A DNA stretch of 64,000 bases from Lentisphaeria bacterium (GCA_900768515.1 CAAGDG010000153.1:9028-73027), one strand, 5' to 3'; shown: positions 17,018 to 26,345, counted from the first letter of the stretch. Numbers and translations: made by a program. The notes: generated from the sequence alone by a model not told the origin.

Positions 17018-17932
17018 ATGGAAATGAGTCCGCAGGCACCCGAATTCATCGCGCTGGGCTATTGCAGCAACGACCACCTCTGCCGGGTGCCGTCGATTCC
17101 GATCGACCACAAGGTTGAGATCATCGAACACCAGATCCAGGGGGGCGGTCCCGCCGCCGACGCCGCGGTCGCCGCGGCCCGGCTCGGACTGCGGACCATG
17201 TTTCTGACCAGCGTCGGCGCCGACGCCGAAGGGAAGCGGATTCTCGCCGACCTGGAGGCGGAGGGAATCGACGTCTCCGGCATTCCGGTGCGTCCCGACT
17301 GCGGCTCCCCCTTCGCCAACTGCTGGGTGGACGCCGAAGGAAAACGCAGCGTCGCCTGGACCCACAACGGCCTGCGGTTCCTGACCGCGGCGGAACTGCC
17401 CTATGACCGGATCGCCCGGGCGAAAATCCTTCACCTCGACGGCCACCATCCGGAGGCGGCGCTTGCGGCGGCGAAACATGCGAAGAAACACGGCGTTCTC
17501 GTGAACTTCGACGCAGGAACCATCCGCCCCGGCGTCGAGGAGCTGGTCGAACTGGCCGATCTGCTGATCTGTTCGGAGTATTTCGCCCGCACCTTCACCG
17601 GCGAACAGGACCTTGAAAAGGCACTGCGCAAACTGGAAAAATACCGGCCGCGGGTGCTCGGCGTCACCATGGGGTGCCGGGGGTCGATGTTCCTCGAACA
17701 CGGCGAAATCCTCGAGGTTCCGATCTTCGACCTGCCGGTGGTCGACACCACCGGCGCGGGGGACTCCTTCCATGCCGGCTTCGCGGTCCGTTACCTCACC
17801 GACCGGAACATCGCCCGCTGCGCCCGTTTCGCCTCGGCGGTTTCCGGCATCAAGTGCGGCAACCTCGGAGCACGGGCGGGACTCCCGACGCTCGCCGCGG
17901 TGGAGGCGTTCCTCGCCTCCCATCCGGAATGA
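17018..17932 (+). CDS. PfkB/ribokinase-family sugar kinase (IolC/KdgK-like role)
   Basis: This 304-residue kinase has both PfkB signatures: QGGGPAADAAVAAARLG (residues 41-57, substrate site) and DTTGAGDSFHAGF (243-255, with Asp249 as catalytic base and the anion hole). PfkB enzymes phosphorylate sugars or sugar acids with ATP. Here it is followed 31 nt later by an IolB homologue, and a class II aldolase lies downstream. The best functional analogue is therefore 5-dehydro-2-deoxygluconokinase (IolC), although 2-keto-3-deoxygluconate kinase is a plausible alternative given the PL8 lyase. Start chosen for AAGGAGAT upstream. It is the first gene of an operon of eight. Confidence 0.88.
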   Translation: MEMSPQAPEFIALGYCSNDHLCRVPSIPIDHKVEIIEHQIQGGGPAADAAVAAARLGLRTMFLTSVGADAEGKRILADLEAEGIDVSGIPVRPDCGSPFANCWVDAEGKRSVAWTHNGLRFLTAAELPYDRIARAKILHLDGHHPEAALAAAKHAKKHGVLVNFDAGTIRPGVEELVELADLLICSEYFARTFTGEQDLEKALRKLEKYRPRVLGVTMGCRGSMFLEHGEILEVPIFDLPVVDTTGAGDSFHAGFAVRYLTDRNIARCARFASAVSGIKCGNLGARAGLPTLAAVEAFLASHPE

Positions 17933-17963
17933 AACCTTCAACCCCACAAGGAGTTTTTGAAAA

Positions 17964-18767
17964 ATGACGAAAAACGGCAATCTGTTGATCCACTGCCCCG
18001 CCCAGCCCGGCTTCAACCGCATCTTCGAACTGGGGGAATACAACATGAAACTGACCGCCTTCGGACTCCTGGTTCTGAAGGCCGGCGAAAGCTGCAAAAG
18101 CGACAGCGGCGAATTCGAAGTCGCGCTGGTCCTGCTCGGTGGGAAATGCCGGATCTCCGGAGAAACATTCGATTTCCCGGAAGTTGGAGAGCGCAAGAAC
18201 GTCTTCGACGGCAAGCCCCACACCGTCTACCTCCCCCGCCGGACCGGATACACCGTCACCGCCATCACCGATGTTGAAATCGCGGTCAACGCCTCGCCGG
18301 CGAGCCGTGACACCGCACCCCCGACCCTGATCCGTCCCGAGGATACCCGGACCTTCTCGCTCGGACGCGACAACTTCACCCGGCAGGCGACGGTGATGAT
18401 CGACGAGAAGTTCGACTCCGAACACTTCTACATCGGCGAAGGGCTGATCCCCTCCGGCAACTGGTCCGGTTATCCGCCGCACCGGCATGACTTCGACAAT
18501 CCGCCCGAGGAGATCGACATGGAGGAAACCTACTTCTACCGGTTCGATCCGCCGCAGGGCTTCGGCATCCAGAAGGTCTACACCCCCGACGGTCGGATCG
18601 ACGAGACCTACACCGTCAAGAACAACGACACCGTCGCGATCGCCGAAGGCTTCCATCCGCTCTGCGGCGCGCCCGGCTACCAGATGTACTACCTCTGGAC
18701 CATGACCGGCGCGGTCAACCGCGGCCTGATCTCCGCCAAGGATCCCGACCACAGCTGGGTGAAGTGA
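17964..18767 (+). CDS. iolB: IolB-like 5-deoxy-glucuronate isomerase
   Basis: This 267-residue bicupin matches the IolB/KduI group. The metal-binding cupin motif is WSGYPPHRHDFDNPP (His173, His175) followed by EIDMEETYFYRFDPPQGFGIQ (Glu188 or Glu187), and a second C-terminal segment reads GFHPLCGAPGYQMYYLW (His658-equivalent ligand present). IolB converts 5-deoxy-D-glucuronate to 2-deoxy-5-keto-gluconate. The related KduI isomerises 4-deoxy-5-keto-uronate from lyase products. The sequence pattern fits IolB better, but the PL8 neighbour makes a KduI-like job conceivable. AAGGAG precedes the start, and the next gene follows after 4 nt. Confidence 0.85.
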   Translation: MTKNGNLLIHCPAQPGFNRIFELGEYNMKLTAFGLLVLKAGESCKSDSGEFEVALVLLGGKCRISGETFDFPEVGERKNVFDGKPHTVYLPRRTGYTVTAITDVEIAVNASPASRDTAPPTLIRPEDTRTFSLGRDNFTRQATVMIDEKFDSEHFYIGEGLIPSGNWSGYPPHRHDFDNPPEEIDMEETYFYRFDPPQGFGIQKVYTPDGRIDETYTVKNNDTVAIAEGFHPLCGAPGYQMYYLWTMTGAVNRGLISAKDPDHSWVK

Positions 18768-18771
18768 CGCG

Positions 18772-20283
18772 ATGAAAAAAGAGGATCTCCTGCTCGGAAT
18801 CGATTTCGGTTCCGGTGGCTGCAAAGTCACGCTGATCGACACCGGCGGGCACACCGTCGGGGAGGCTTCGGTCGAATACCGGACCTGGTACGAACACCCC
18901 GGGTGGGCGGAACAGGAACCGTCCGACTGGTTCCCGGCGATGTGCGAAGCGCTGGACGCGCTCCGCCGCGCCGGCGCGGATTTCACCCGGATCGCCGCGG
19001 TCGCCTTCGACGGCAGCACCCACAACGCGGTCCTGCTGGACGACGCGATGAAACCGCTGCGGCGCACCATCATGTGGACCGACCAGCGCAGCGCCGAAGA
19101 GTGCGCGCAGCTGGAACGCGAATTCGGCGGCCGGATCTTCGAAACCGCCTTTCAGCAGCCGACGCCGACCTGGACGCTGCCGCAGCTCTGCTGGCTCTCC
19201 CGGCATGAGCCGGAGGTAATGAAGAAGGTCCGCCATCTGCTTTTCGTCAAGGATTTTGTCCGCTACCAGCTCACCGGGGTGGCCGTCACCGACCGCATCG
19301 AGGCGCAGGGGACGCTCTTCTTCGACATGAAGCGTGGCACCTGGTCTGAAGAGCTGGCCGCCCGGGCCGGGGTTCCGGCCGCCGCTCTCCCGCGCCTCGT
19401 GGAACCGACCGACCGGACCGGCGAAGTCACCGCCGAGGCCGCCCGGCTGACCGGGATTCCGGCCGGAACGCCGGTGATCTGCGGCAGTTCCGATTCCGCC
19501 GCGGAGGATTACGGCGCCGGCGCGATCGAACCCGGTGACGCCATCGTCAAGCTGGCGACCGCCGGAAATGTGAATGTGATGACCGCCGAAGCCCATCCTC
19601 ATCCGCAGACGCTCACCTATTCGCACATCGTGCCGGGCATGTGGTACACGGTTTCGGCGACCAATGCGGCGGCGGTCTGCCAGCGCTGGTTCCGGGACCT
19701 CTTCTGCGAGGAGGAAAAACGGCGCGGCGCCGAACTCGGAGTCAAAAGTTTCGAACTCATGGACCGGCTCGCGGAAACCAGTCCGGCCGGTTCCAACGGA
19801 CTCTTCTTCCACCCCTATCTGCAGGGGGAACGGTGCCCCTACTGGGATCCGAAGCTGCGCGGCAGCTTCACCGGGATCGGCATGGGCTCCACCCGCGCCG
19901 ACTTCCTGCGGGCGCTGCTGGAGGGAGTCGCCTTCAGTCTGCGCGACTGCCGCAGCCTGATCGATGAACTCGGTCTGCCGATGAAACGGATCTTCCTGAT
20001 CGGCGGCGGAGCGCGCAGCCGGATCTGGAGCGAAATCGTCTGCAACGTGATGAACGTTCCGGTCGAACTGCCCTCCCCCGGCGACGCCAGCTTCGGCGCC
20101 GCGCTGCTGGCCGGCGTCGGCGCCGGGATCTATCCGGACGCCCCAAGCGCGGTCCGGCAGTGTCTTACAATCTCCCGCCGGATCGAACCGGATCCGGAAC
20201 TCAGCGCCCGTTACGCCGGGCTTTTCCAGACCTATCGTGCCATCCATGACGCGCTCGCGCCGGTTTACAGAGGAATGAATTGA
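18772..20283 (+). CDS. FGGY-family carbohydrate kinase (xylulokinase-like)
   Basis: This 503-residue kinase has the FGGY fold pattern: LGIDFGSGGCKVTLID at the N-terminal phosphate-1 loop, FDGSTHNAVLLD and MWTDQRS in the substrate half, ICGSSDSAAEDYGAG in the linker, and IGGGARSRIWSEI (adenosine loop) in the C-terminal half. Length is as expected for xylulokinase or gluconokinase relatives. It probably phosphorylates a ketose or sugar acid made by the isomerase encoded 2 nt downstream. Substrate cannot be assigned from sequence. It lies 4 nt after the IolB gene and is codon-matched to its neighbours. Confidence 0.9.
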   Translation: MKKEDLLLGIDFGSGGCKVTLIDTGGHTVGEASVEYRTWYEHPGWAEQEPSDWFPAMCEALDALRRAGADFTRIAAVAFDGSTHNAVLLDDAMKPLRRTIMWTDQRSAEECAQLEREFGGRIFETAFQQPTPTWTLPQLCWLSRHEPEVMKKVRHLLFVKDFVRYQLTGVAVTDRIEAQGTLFFDMKRGTWSEELAARAGVPAAALPRLVEPTDRTGEVTAEAARLTGIPAGTPVICGSSDSAAEDYGAGAIEPGDAIVKLATAGNVNVMTAEAHPHPQTLTYSHIVPGMWYTVSATNAAAVCQRWFRDLFCEEEKRRGAELGVKSFELMDRLAETSPAGSNGLFFHPYLQGERCPYWDPKLRGSFTGIGMGSTRADFLRALLEGVAFSLRDCRSLIDELGLPMKRIFLIGGGARSRIWSEIVCNVMNVPVELPSPGDASFGAALLAGVGAGIYPDAPSAVRQCLTISRRIEPDPELSARYAGLFQTYRAIHDALAPVYRGMN

Positions 20284-20284
20284 A

Positions 20285-21628
20285 ATGGAACAGTTGAAAG
20301 TCGGTTATCTCCCCCTGGTCAAAGGCAGCTGGATCAACGGAAAACAGGAACTGCGCCGGGCCGAAGTGCTGAAACTCTTCGCCGGCCACCTCGATGCCGC
20401 CATCGTCGAAGACGGCAGGATCATCGTCACGGAGGAAGAGGCGGCCGCCGCCGTCGAACACTTTGAACGGGAGAGGGTGGATGCTCTGATCGTCCACTTT
20501 CTCTCCTTCGCGCTGGGCGCGGTGGTGCCGGCAGCGGCGAAGCGGCTCGGAGTCCCGGTGATCTTCTGGTCCGAACCCGAACCGCCCTGGGACGGCGGCC
20601 GCATCCAGAAGAACAGCTTCTGCGGCACCAACTGCAACGCCCACGCGCTCTGGAAGATGCGCCTTCCCTACACCTTCGTCTACGGCGAGGATGAGTCCGC
20701 GGTCGACGAAATCGGACGGAAACTCCGGGTCGCCGGGGCGGTCAAAGCGCTTCGCGGCCTCCGGATCGGTTCGGTCGGCGGCCGGGTGCCGGGATTCTAC
20801 GCGAGCAACTACGATGAACTCCAACTGCTCGAAACCTTCGGCGTCTCCACCGAAAAACTGACCATGCTCGAAGTGGTCGAAACCGCCCGGAAGATTTTCG
20901 CGGACCCCGGAGAACCGGAGGCGCCGGTCGCCGACCCGATCCCCTCGAAGGACATCGATCCGGAAGAGCGGCGCAAGCTCAAGGCGCTCTACCGCGCCTT
21001 CGTCGAAACCGCAAAGAAGTACCGGCTCGACGCCTTTGCGATCCGCTGCTGGCCGGAATTCAGCGACCTCTACGGCATCGGCGTCTGCGCCCTGATCGGC
21101 CTGCTCAACGAATCCGGCTACGTGACCGGCTGCGAAGGGGACATGATCGGCACCCTGACCATGAAACTCGGCGCGCTGCTCGCCCCCGGGGAAGTTCCCT
21201 TCTTCTGCGACCTGATCAGCTTCGACGCGGAGGCGAATACCGGCGTGGTCTGGCACTGCGGTGCGGCGGCGCCCTCGCTCTGCCGCCCGGGGTGCACGCC
21301 CGCCTTCCGGAAACATTCGATCATCGACGGCGGCGGCGTCAAGGGGGTCAGCTGCGAATTTCCGCTGAAACCGGGCCGGGTCACGCTGATGCGCCTCGGC
21401 GAGGACCGCGACGGCGGCTACCGGCTCTTCCTGGCTTCGGGAACCGCGCTCGAAACCGAACAGCTCCTGCGCGGCACGCCGCTGACGGTGCGGTTCGACG
21501 AGGAGGTTCCGGCACTGATCGAAAAGATCATCGACAACGGCGTCGAACACCATTACGCGCTGATCCACGGCGATGTGGCCGAGGAGCTGAAACTCTTCGC
21601 CCGCTGGATGAATATCGCAATTGTTTAA
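20285..21628 (+). CDS. L-fucose/L-arabinose isomerase-family protein
   Basis: This 447-residue protein has the fold and signature positions of FucI/AraA-like isomerases: FWSEPEPPWD near residue 95, CWPEF (Glu258), CEGDM (Asp286) and WHCGAAAPSL (His324). These correspond to the acidic and His Mn ligands that catalyse aldose-ketose isomerisation. It is shorter than FucI (about 590 aa) and belongs to the shorter FucI-like group whose substrates are mostly unknown. Coupling to an FGGY kinase (2-nt gap) suggests an isomerase-kinase pair that feeds the aldolase encoded downstream. A different reaction on a sugar acid is possible. Confidence 0.82.
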   Translation: MEQLKVGYLPLVKGSWINGKQELRRAEVLKLFAGHLDAAIVEDGRIIVTEEEAAAAVEHFERERVDALIVHFLSFALGAVVPAAAKRLGVPVIFWSEPEPPWDGGRIQKNSFCGTNCNAHALWKMRLPYTFVYGEDESAVDEIGRKLRVAGAVKALRGLRIGSVGGRVPGFYASNYDELQLLETFGVSTEKLTMLEVVETARKIFADPGEPEAPVADPIPSKDIDPEERRKLKALYRAFVETAKKYRLDAFAIRCWPEFSDLYGIGVCALIGLLNESGYVTGCEGDMIGTLTMKLGALLAPGEVPFFCDLISFDAEANTGVVWHCGAAAPSLCRPGCTPAFRKHSIIDGGGVKGVSCEFPLKPGRVTLMRLGEDRDGGYRLFLASGTALETEQLLRGTPLTVRFDEEVPALIEKIIDNGVEHHYALIHGDVAEELKLFARWMNIAIV

Positions 21629-21648
21629 CTCAATCAAAGGAGTTTCCC

Positions 21649-23094
21649 ATGCAACTGGCCAAAGACAATTACATGTATCAGATGATCCGCAGCGAGCTGG
21701 TCGACGCGGTCGGAGCCGAATTCGTGAATTCCGGCTCGGCGGACGGCCTCGGCCACTCGATCGACTACTACTGGATTCCGGAGATGTGGCACGACCGCGG
21801 ACGCGAACCGCAGAGGCCCGACTTTGTGGTCCATCCCGGTTCGACCGAGGAGGTCTCCAAAGTTCTGAAGATCGCCAACCAGTACAAGATTCCGGTCACC
21901 CCCTGGGGCGGCGGGTCCGGCTCCCAGGGCGGCGCGCTCCCGGTCTACGGCGGCATCATCCTCGACATGAAGCGGATGAACCGTGTCATCGAGATCGATG
22001 AACGCACTTTGTCCGTCACCTGCGAAACCGGCATCAACGCCCAGCACCTCGAATGGGCGGTCGAAAAGGCCGGCTATTCGACCATGCACTTTCCGGCGTC
22101 GATCGCCTGCGCGACCATCGGCGGATTCCTCGCCCACCGGGGAACCGGTGTGCTCTCGACCAAGTACGGCAAGATTGAAGACATGGTCATGTCCCTTGAA
22201 GTGGTGACGCCGACCGGAGAAATCATCGAGACGCTGCCGGTGCCGCGCCACGCTTCAGGACCGGATCTGACGATGATGTTCCTCGGCAGCGAGGGAACGC
22301 TCGGCGTGATGACCCGGGTCACGCTCAAAATCCATCCGATTCCGGAGGCGCGCAAATTCCACGCGTTCCTCTTCCCGGACATGCACACGGCGATGACCGC
22401 CGGCGCCGGTCTCATGCACAGCCGTCTCCAGCCCTGCGCGATCCGGCTCTACGACGGTCCGGAGACCGCCAAGCTGATCAAGCGGGTGCTCGGGATCGAC
22501 CGGGAAGGCGCCTATCTGGTCTTCGGATTCGACGGCCCCGAGAAGATCGTCGACCTCCAGCTCGAACGCGCCTGCGAGATCTGCCGCGCCGCGGGCCCCA
22601 AGGAGGATCTCGGATCCGAATCGGGCGAAGCGTGGTGGACCAACCGCTACAAGTTCTTCTATCCGCCCTACATGTTCCACATGCCGCAGGCGTTCGGCAC
22701 ACTCGACACCGTCGCGACCTTCAGCAAGATTGAAAACGTCTACTGGGCGATGAAGAAAACCGTCGAGGAGAACTTCCCCGAAGCGACCTTCATCGGCCAC
22801 TTCTCGCACTGGTACGACTGGGGCTGCATGCTCTACGCCCGCTTCATCTTCGAAAAGGCCCCGGACGATCCGGCCGAGGCCGCCGCGCTCTACAACCGCG
22901 TCTGGGATCTGGCGATCCGCGCCGCGATCCGCGAAGGGGGCGTGATCAACGAACACCACGGCGTCGGACTCAAACTCGGCCGCCTGATGAAGGAACTTTA
23001 CGGACCGGCGATGCAGGTGCTCGAAGGACTCAAGAAGCAGCTCGATCCCAACAATATCATGAACCCCGGCAAGATGGGTTTCAAAGGAGTTTAA
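21649..23094 (+). CDS. FAD-binding oxidoreductase, GlcD/alkyl-DHAP-synthase-like
   Basis: This 481-residue flavoprotein starts at the ATG at 21649, preceded by AAAGGAG. The PCMH-type FAD domain is at residues 58-235, with TPWGGGSGSQGGALP as the pyrophosphate loop and IACATIGGFLAHRGTG for FAD contacts. The C-terminal substrate domain has INEHHGVG (His pair typical of glycolate/lactate dehydrogenases and AGPS) and ends in LDPNNIMNPGKMG. Such enzymes oxidise 2-hydroxy acids using FAD. The gene directly before a GlcF-like Fe-S protein gene (4 nt gap) implies a two-subunit dehydrogenase passing electrons to the membrane pool. The substrate is probably a hydroxy-acid intermediate of the operon. Confidence 0.87.
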   Translation: MQLAKDNYMYQMIRSELVDAVGAEFVNSGSADGLGHSIDYYWIPEMWHDRGREPQRPDFVVHPGSTEEVSKVLKIANQYKIPVTPWGGGSGSQGGALPVYGGIILDMKRMNRVIEIDERTLSVTCETGINAQHLEWAVEKAGYSTMHFPASIACATIGGFLAHRGTGVLSTKYGKIEDMVMSLEVVTPTGEIIETLPVPRHASGPDLTMMFLGSEGTLGVMTRVTLKIHPIPEARKFHAFLFPDMHTAMTAGAGLMHSRLQPCAIRLYDGPETAKLIKRVLGIDREGAYLVFGFDGPEKIVDLQLERACEICRAAGPKEDLGSESGEAWWTNRYKFFYPPYMFHMPQAFGTLDTVATFSKIENVYWAMKKTVEENFPEATFIGHFSHWYDWGCMLYARFIFEKAPDDPAEAAALYNRVWDLAIRAAIREGGVINEHHGVGLKLGRLMKELYGPAMQVLEGLKKQLDPNNIMNPGKMGFKGV

Positions 23095-23098
23095 CATC

Positions 23099-24154
23099 AT
23101 GAACATCAATGCATTTTCCGAAGTCATGTCCGCCTGCCGGTTCTGCTTCATGTGCCGCCACCTGTCGGCGGTCGGCATCGTCAGCTGCCGCGAGGCGGAC
23201 ACTCCGCGCGGCCGGGCGCTGATCGCGGACACCGTCCGGCTCCACCCCGAAAAGCTCGCCGACGCCGACTTCATCGAAACCATCTACCGTTCCGACCTCT
23301 CCGGCGCGAACCGCTTCCACTGCGACAGCTACCACGACGGCAAGGGATACGATGAAATCGGACTGCAGCTCGCCCTGCGGCGCGACATCGTCGCCGCCGG
23401 AGTCGTCCCGGAGACGGTCCGGAAAGTCGCGAAGGAACTGGAAGATTCCGCTCACTGGCAGCTCGAAGGCCGCGCCGACACCCTCTATTTCCTCGACCCC
23501 GCCACCGCCGGGCGTCCGGCGGTCGGCGCCGCGGTCGCCAGGGTGCTCGGCCAGGCCGGCATTCCCTTCGCCACCCTGAAGGGCGGCTGCATCGGCAAGG
23601 CGCTCGCCGTCCTCGGGTACGAAAAAGAGGCGAAAAAGGCCATGCAGAGCTTTGCCGAGGCGGTCAAAGCCTCCGGAGCGAAGACCCTGATTGTTTCCAA
23701 TCCGGCCGCGGCGGAGGCGCTTCTGCGCGACTTCCCGGCGGCGGGAATCGAGCTTGGCGTCGAGGTCCGGTTCGCCGCCGGATATTTCGCGGAACTGGCG
23801 AAGGCGGGACGGATCCGTTTCCGCGGCACATTCGGCAAGGCGAGCTATCTGCCGAGCGATTATCTGAAAAACTACCTCAAATGCGGCTGCGCCGAAGAGC
23901 TGCTCGCACAGCTCGGCGTTGAAAATCTCCCCTTCGGCACCAACGCGGAAGAGTCCTACACCGCGGCGGAGGGGGCGCTGGTCCTCAACCGTCTCCATCC
24001 GGAACTCGTCCGGGCGATGGCGGAACGGATCGCCGGTCTGGCCGAATCCGGGGTGAAACTCCTGGTCGCCTCCGCACACACCGCCGATGCGCTGGCCGCC
24101 GCGGGCGCCGATGTCATGACCCTCGAGGAAGCCGCGGAGGCAGCCTTATGCTGA
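23099..24154 (+). CDS. Small GlcF-like iron-sulfur protein
   Basis: The protein has 351 residues. The N-terminus carries one 4Fe-4S motif (Cys13, Cys16, Cys19, then Cys30) followed by ADTPRGRALIAD, as in glycolate oxidase subunit GlcF and related dehydrogenase electron-transfer subunits. GlcF normally has two such clusters and two CCG domains. Here only one cluster is obvious, and a CGCAEELL segment near residue 262 may be a degenerate CCG half. It is probably the redox partner of the FAD protein encoded just upstream, and it overlaps the aldolase start by 7 nt. The reduced cluster set makes it a non-standard member of its family. Confidence 0.75.
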   Translation: MNINAFSEVMSACRFCFMCRHLSAVGIVSCREADTPRGRALIADTVRLHPEKLADADFIETIYRSDLSGANRFHCDSYHDGKGYDEIGLQLALRRDIVAAGVVPETVRKVAKELEDSAHWQLEGRADTLYFLDPATAGRPAVGAAVARVLGQAGIPFATLKGGCIGKALAVLGYEKEAKKAMQSFAEAVKASGAKTLIVSNPAAAEALLRDFPAAGIELGVEVRFAAGYFAELAKAGRIRFRGTFGKASYLPSDYLKNYLKCGCAEELLAQLGVENLPFGTNAEESYTAAEGALVLNRLHPELVRAMAERIAGLAESGVKLLVASAHTADALAAAGADVMTLEEAAEAALC

Positions 24155-24972
24155 CCACAATGAAGGAGATGCTCACCGATGCCCGGCGCGAAGGCCGGGC
24201 GGTGGGCGGGTTCAATATCGGCAACTACGAGACACTGCTCGCGGTCACCCGCGCGGCGGAGTCGCTGCGGCAACCGGTGATCGTACAGCTCTACAGCCGT
24301 CTGGTCGACAACGGCCACGCCGAACCGCTGGCGGCCGCCGCACGGGCGCTGGCGGAAAGAATGAGCGTGCCGGTGGCGATCCACCTCGACCACGGTTCGA
24401 GCCTCGAACAAGTGGAGCGGGCGATTGCGGCCGGTTTCACATCGGTCATGCTCGACGCCTCGAAACTGCCTTTTGATGAAAACGTCGCGCTGGTCCGGCA
24501 GGCGGTCGAACTGGCGCGGAAGGCCGGCGTCTCGATCGAAAGCGAAATCGGCCATGTCCCGATGGGAGGCAGCACGATGGCGGTCTCCCAACTGGAGGAG
24601 ACGGTCCGCTTCTACGAGGCGACCCGGGTGGACGCGCTGGCGGTTTCGATCGGAACCGCCCACGGATTCTACCGCGAAACCCCGAAGATCGATGTGGAGC
24701 TGGCGCGAAAAATCGGCGAAGCGATTCCGATTCCGCTGGTGCTCCACGGCGGTTCCGGTACTCCTCCGGAAAAGATCCGGGCGGTGATCGGTTGCGGCAT
24801 TGCGAAGGTCAATATCGCCACGGAGTTCCAGTTCGACTACCAGCAGAAGCTGCGGGCGCGGTTGAATGAACTCGGGGAGAAGTTCGCCGCAGTCGACCTG
24901 CTGGAAGCGCCGGTCGTGGAGAGTTCCCAGAAATTTATCGAAAATGAGATCCGGTTCCTGGCCGGATGCTGA
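24148..24972 (+). CDS. Class II ketose-bisphosphate aldolase (IolJ/GatY/Fba-like)
   Basis: This 274-residue zinc aldolase shows the class II landmarks: GGFNIGNYE (20-28), IHLDHGSS (78-85; Asp81 catalytic, His82 zinc ligand), ESEIGHV (131-137), IGTAHGFY (168-175; His172) and VLHGGSGTP (198-206; His200), then IAKVNIATE. It would cleave a phosphorylated ketose-type intermediate to dihydroxyacetone phosphate and an aldehyde. With IolB and a PfkB kinase in the same operon, the IolJ reaction (giving DHAP and malonate semialdehyde) is the leading hypothesis. GatY- or Fba-type substrates remain possible. The start overlaps the Fe-S protein gene by 7 nt, and the GH4 gene follows after 8 nt. Confidence 0.9.
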   Translation: MLTTMKEMLTDARREGRAVGGFNIGNYETLLAVTRAAESLRQPVIVQLYSRLVDNGHAEPLAAAARALAERMSVPVAIHLDHGSSLEQVERAIAAGFTSVMLDASKLPFDENVALVRQAVELARKAGVSIESEIGHVPMGGSTMAVSQLEETVRFYEATRVDALAVSIGTAHGFYRETPKIDVELARKIGEAIPIPLVLHGGSGTPPEKIRAVIGCGIAKVNIATEFQFDYQQKLRARLNELGEKFAAVDLLEAPVVESSQKFIENEIRFLAGC

Positions 24973-24980
24973 GGTGAACA

Positions 24981-26327
24981 ATGCTTAAAGTTGCCATCAT
25001 CGGAGCCGGCGGCGTGATCTTCGCGCAGAAGATGGTCTGCGACCTGCTCCTCGACCCCGAACTCCGTCACGCCGAAATCGCGCTGATGGACATCAATCCG
25101 GAACGGCTCGAAGTCGCGCGGAAACTGGATCTGCGGCTGGCAGAACAGCTCGGCGTTCAGGCCAACTTCACCGCGACGACCTGTCTGGAAGAGGCGGTCC
25201 GGGGCGCGAAATACGTGATCACGCTGTTCCGGGTCGGCACCATCGAACACGCCCGGTTTGAATACGAAATTCCGAAGAAATACGGAGTCGACCAGGTGGT
25301 CGGAGATTCGATGTGCCCGGGCGGAATCTTCCGCGGTCTGCGCACACTCAAGGCGCTCTTCGAGGTGGTCGATGCGATGGAGAAATTCTCGCCCGGCGCG
25401 ATGCTCCTCAACTACGTGAACCCGATGTCGATCAACACCATCGCACTTTCGCGCCGCGCCAGAACGGTCCGGGTGGTCGGACTCTGCCACAGCGTGCCGA
25501 ACACGATCCGGGAACTCGCGAAGTATCTCAAACTGGAGCAATCCTCGATCCGCCACCTCTGCTGTGGCGTCAATCATCAGGCGTTCTTCCTGAAACTTGA
25601 GGCGGAGGGGCGGGACCTCTATCCGGCACTGCGGGAGGCGATGAAGGATCCCGAAGTGTACAACCACGACAAGGTGCGGTTCGAACTCTTCCGCCACTTC
25701 GGTTACTTTCCGACGGAATCGAGCGGGCACAACAGCGAATACAACCCCTTCTTCCGCAAACGCCCGGAACTGATTGCGGAATTCTGCCGCGACGACTATC
25801 CGGACCGGCCGATCCCCTGGCATTCAATGTCCGCCGGCGTCTCCGGAGCCTCGATGACGATCGTGCCGCTGATGCAGCAGGAGAACGAACAGAAGGTCGC
25901 CAGGCTGATCCGCGGCGAGGAACCGATTCCGACTGAAGCCAGCAACGAATACGCCATCCAGGTGATCGGTGCGATTGAGAAGAATTGCCCGCTCTCCGCC
26001 AACCTCAACGTGATCAACCATGGCTTGATCTCCAACCTGCCTCCGGAATGCAGCGTCGAAGTGCCCTGTCTGGTCGATGGCGGCGGCGTGACACCGGGCC
26101 GGATCGAACACTACCCGGAGCAGTTGGCCGGACTCAACCGCATGATGATCAACGCCCAGCTGCTTGCGGCGGAGGGCGCGCTCGAAGGCGACCGCGACAA
26201 GGTCATGTGGGCAGTCACCCTCGATCCTCTGACTGCGGCGGTCTGTTCGCTCGGCGAGGTGCGTTCGATGACCGACGAACTGTTTTCGGCGCTGGCCGAT
26301 CAGCTCGATCCGCGGTTCAGTCGCTGA
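24981..26327 (+). CDS. GH4-family glycosidase (alpha-galactosidase/alpha-galacturonidase-like)
   Basis: This 448-residue protein has the GH4 layout: an N-terminal NAD-binding Rossmann motif (IIGAGGVIF, 6-14), MDINPERL (36-43), GDSMCPGG (108-115), NYVNPMS (144-150), CHSVP (169-173) and CGVNHQAFF (195-203). Cys169 and His199 are the expected Mn ligands, and the CHS form of the motif is typical of the alpha-galactosidase/alpha-glucuronidase/LplD subset. GH4 enzymes cleave by an NAD-dependent oxidation-elimination mechanism in the cytoplasm. It is the last gene of the operon and probably releases the monosaccharide used by the other enzymes. The linkage and sugar are uncertain. Confidence 0.88.
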   Translation: MLKVAIIGAGGVIFAQKMVCDLLLDPELRHAEIALMDINPERLEVARKLDLRLAEQLGVQANFTATTCLEEAVRGAKYVITLFRVGTIEHARFEYEIPKKYGVDQVVGDSMCPGGIFRGLRTLKALFEVVDAMEKFSPGAMLLNYVNPMSINTIALSRRARTVRVVGLCHSVPNTIRELAKYLKLEQSSIRHLCCGVNHQAFFLKLEAEGRDLYPALREAMKDPEVYNHDKVRFELFRHFGYFPTESSGHNSEYNPFFRKRPELIAEFCRDDYPDRPIPWHSMSAGVSGASMTIVPLMQQENEQKVARLIRGEEPIPTEASNEYAIQVIGAIEKNCPLSANLNVINHGLISNLPPECSVEVPCLVDGGGVTPGRIEHYPEQLAGLNRMMINAQLLAAEGALEGDRDKVMWAVTLDPLTAAVCSLGEVRSMTDELFSALADQLDPRFSR

Positions 26328-26345
26328 CCCGTCCATAAAAAAAGG

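Noticed and set aside
18715..20247. 510-aa minus-strand frame opposite the FGGY kinase
   Set aside because: The plus-strand kinase has clear motifs and operon context. The antisense frame is low-complexity Arg/Gly/Asp-rich.
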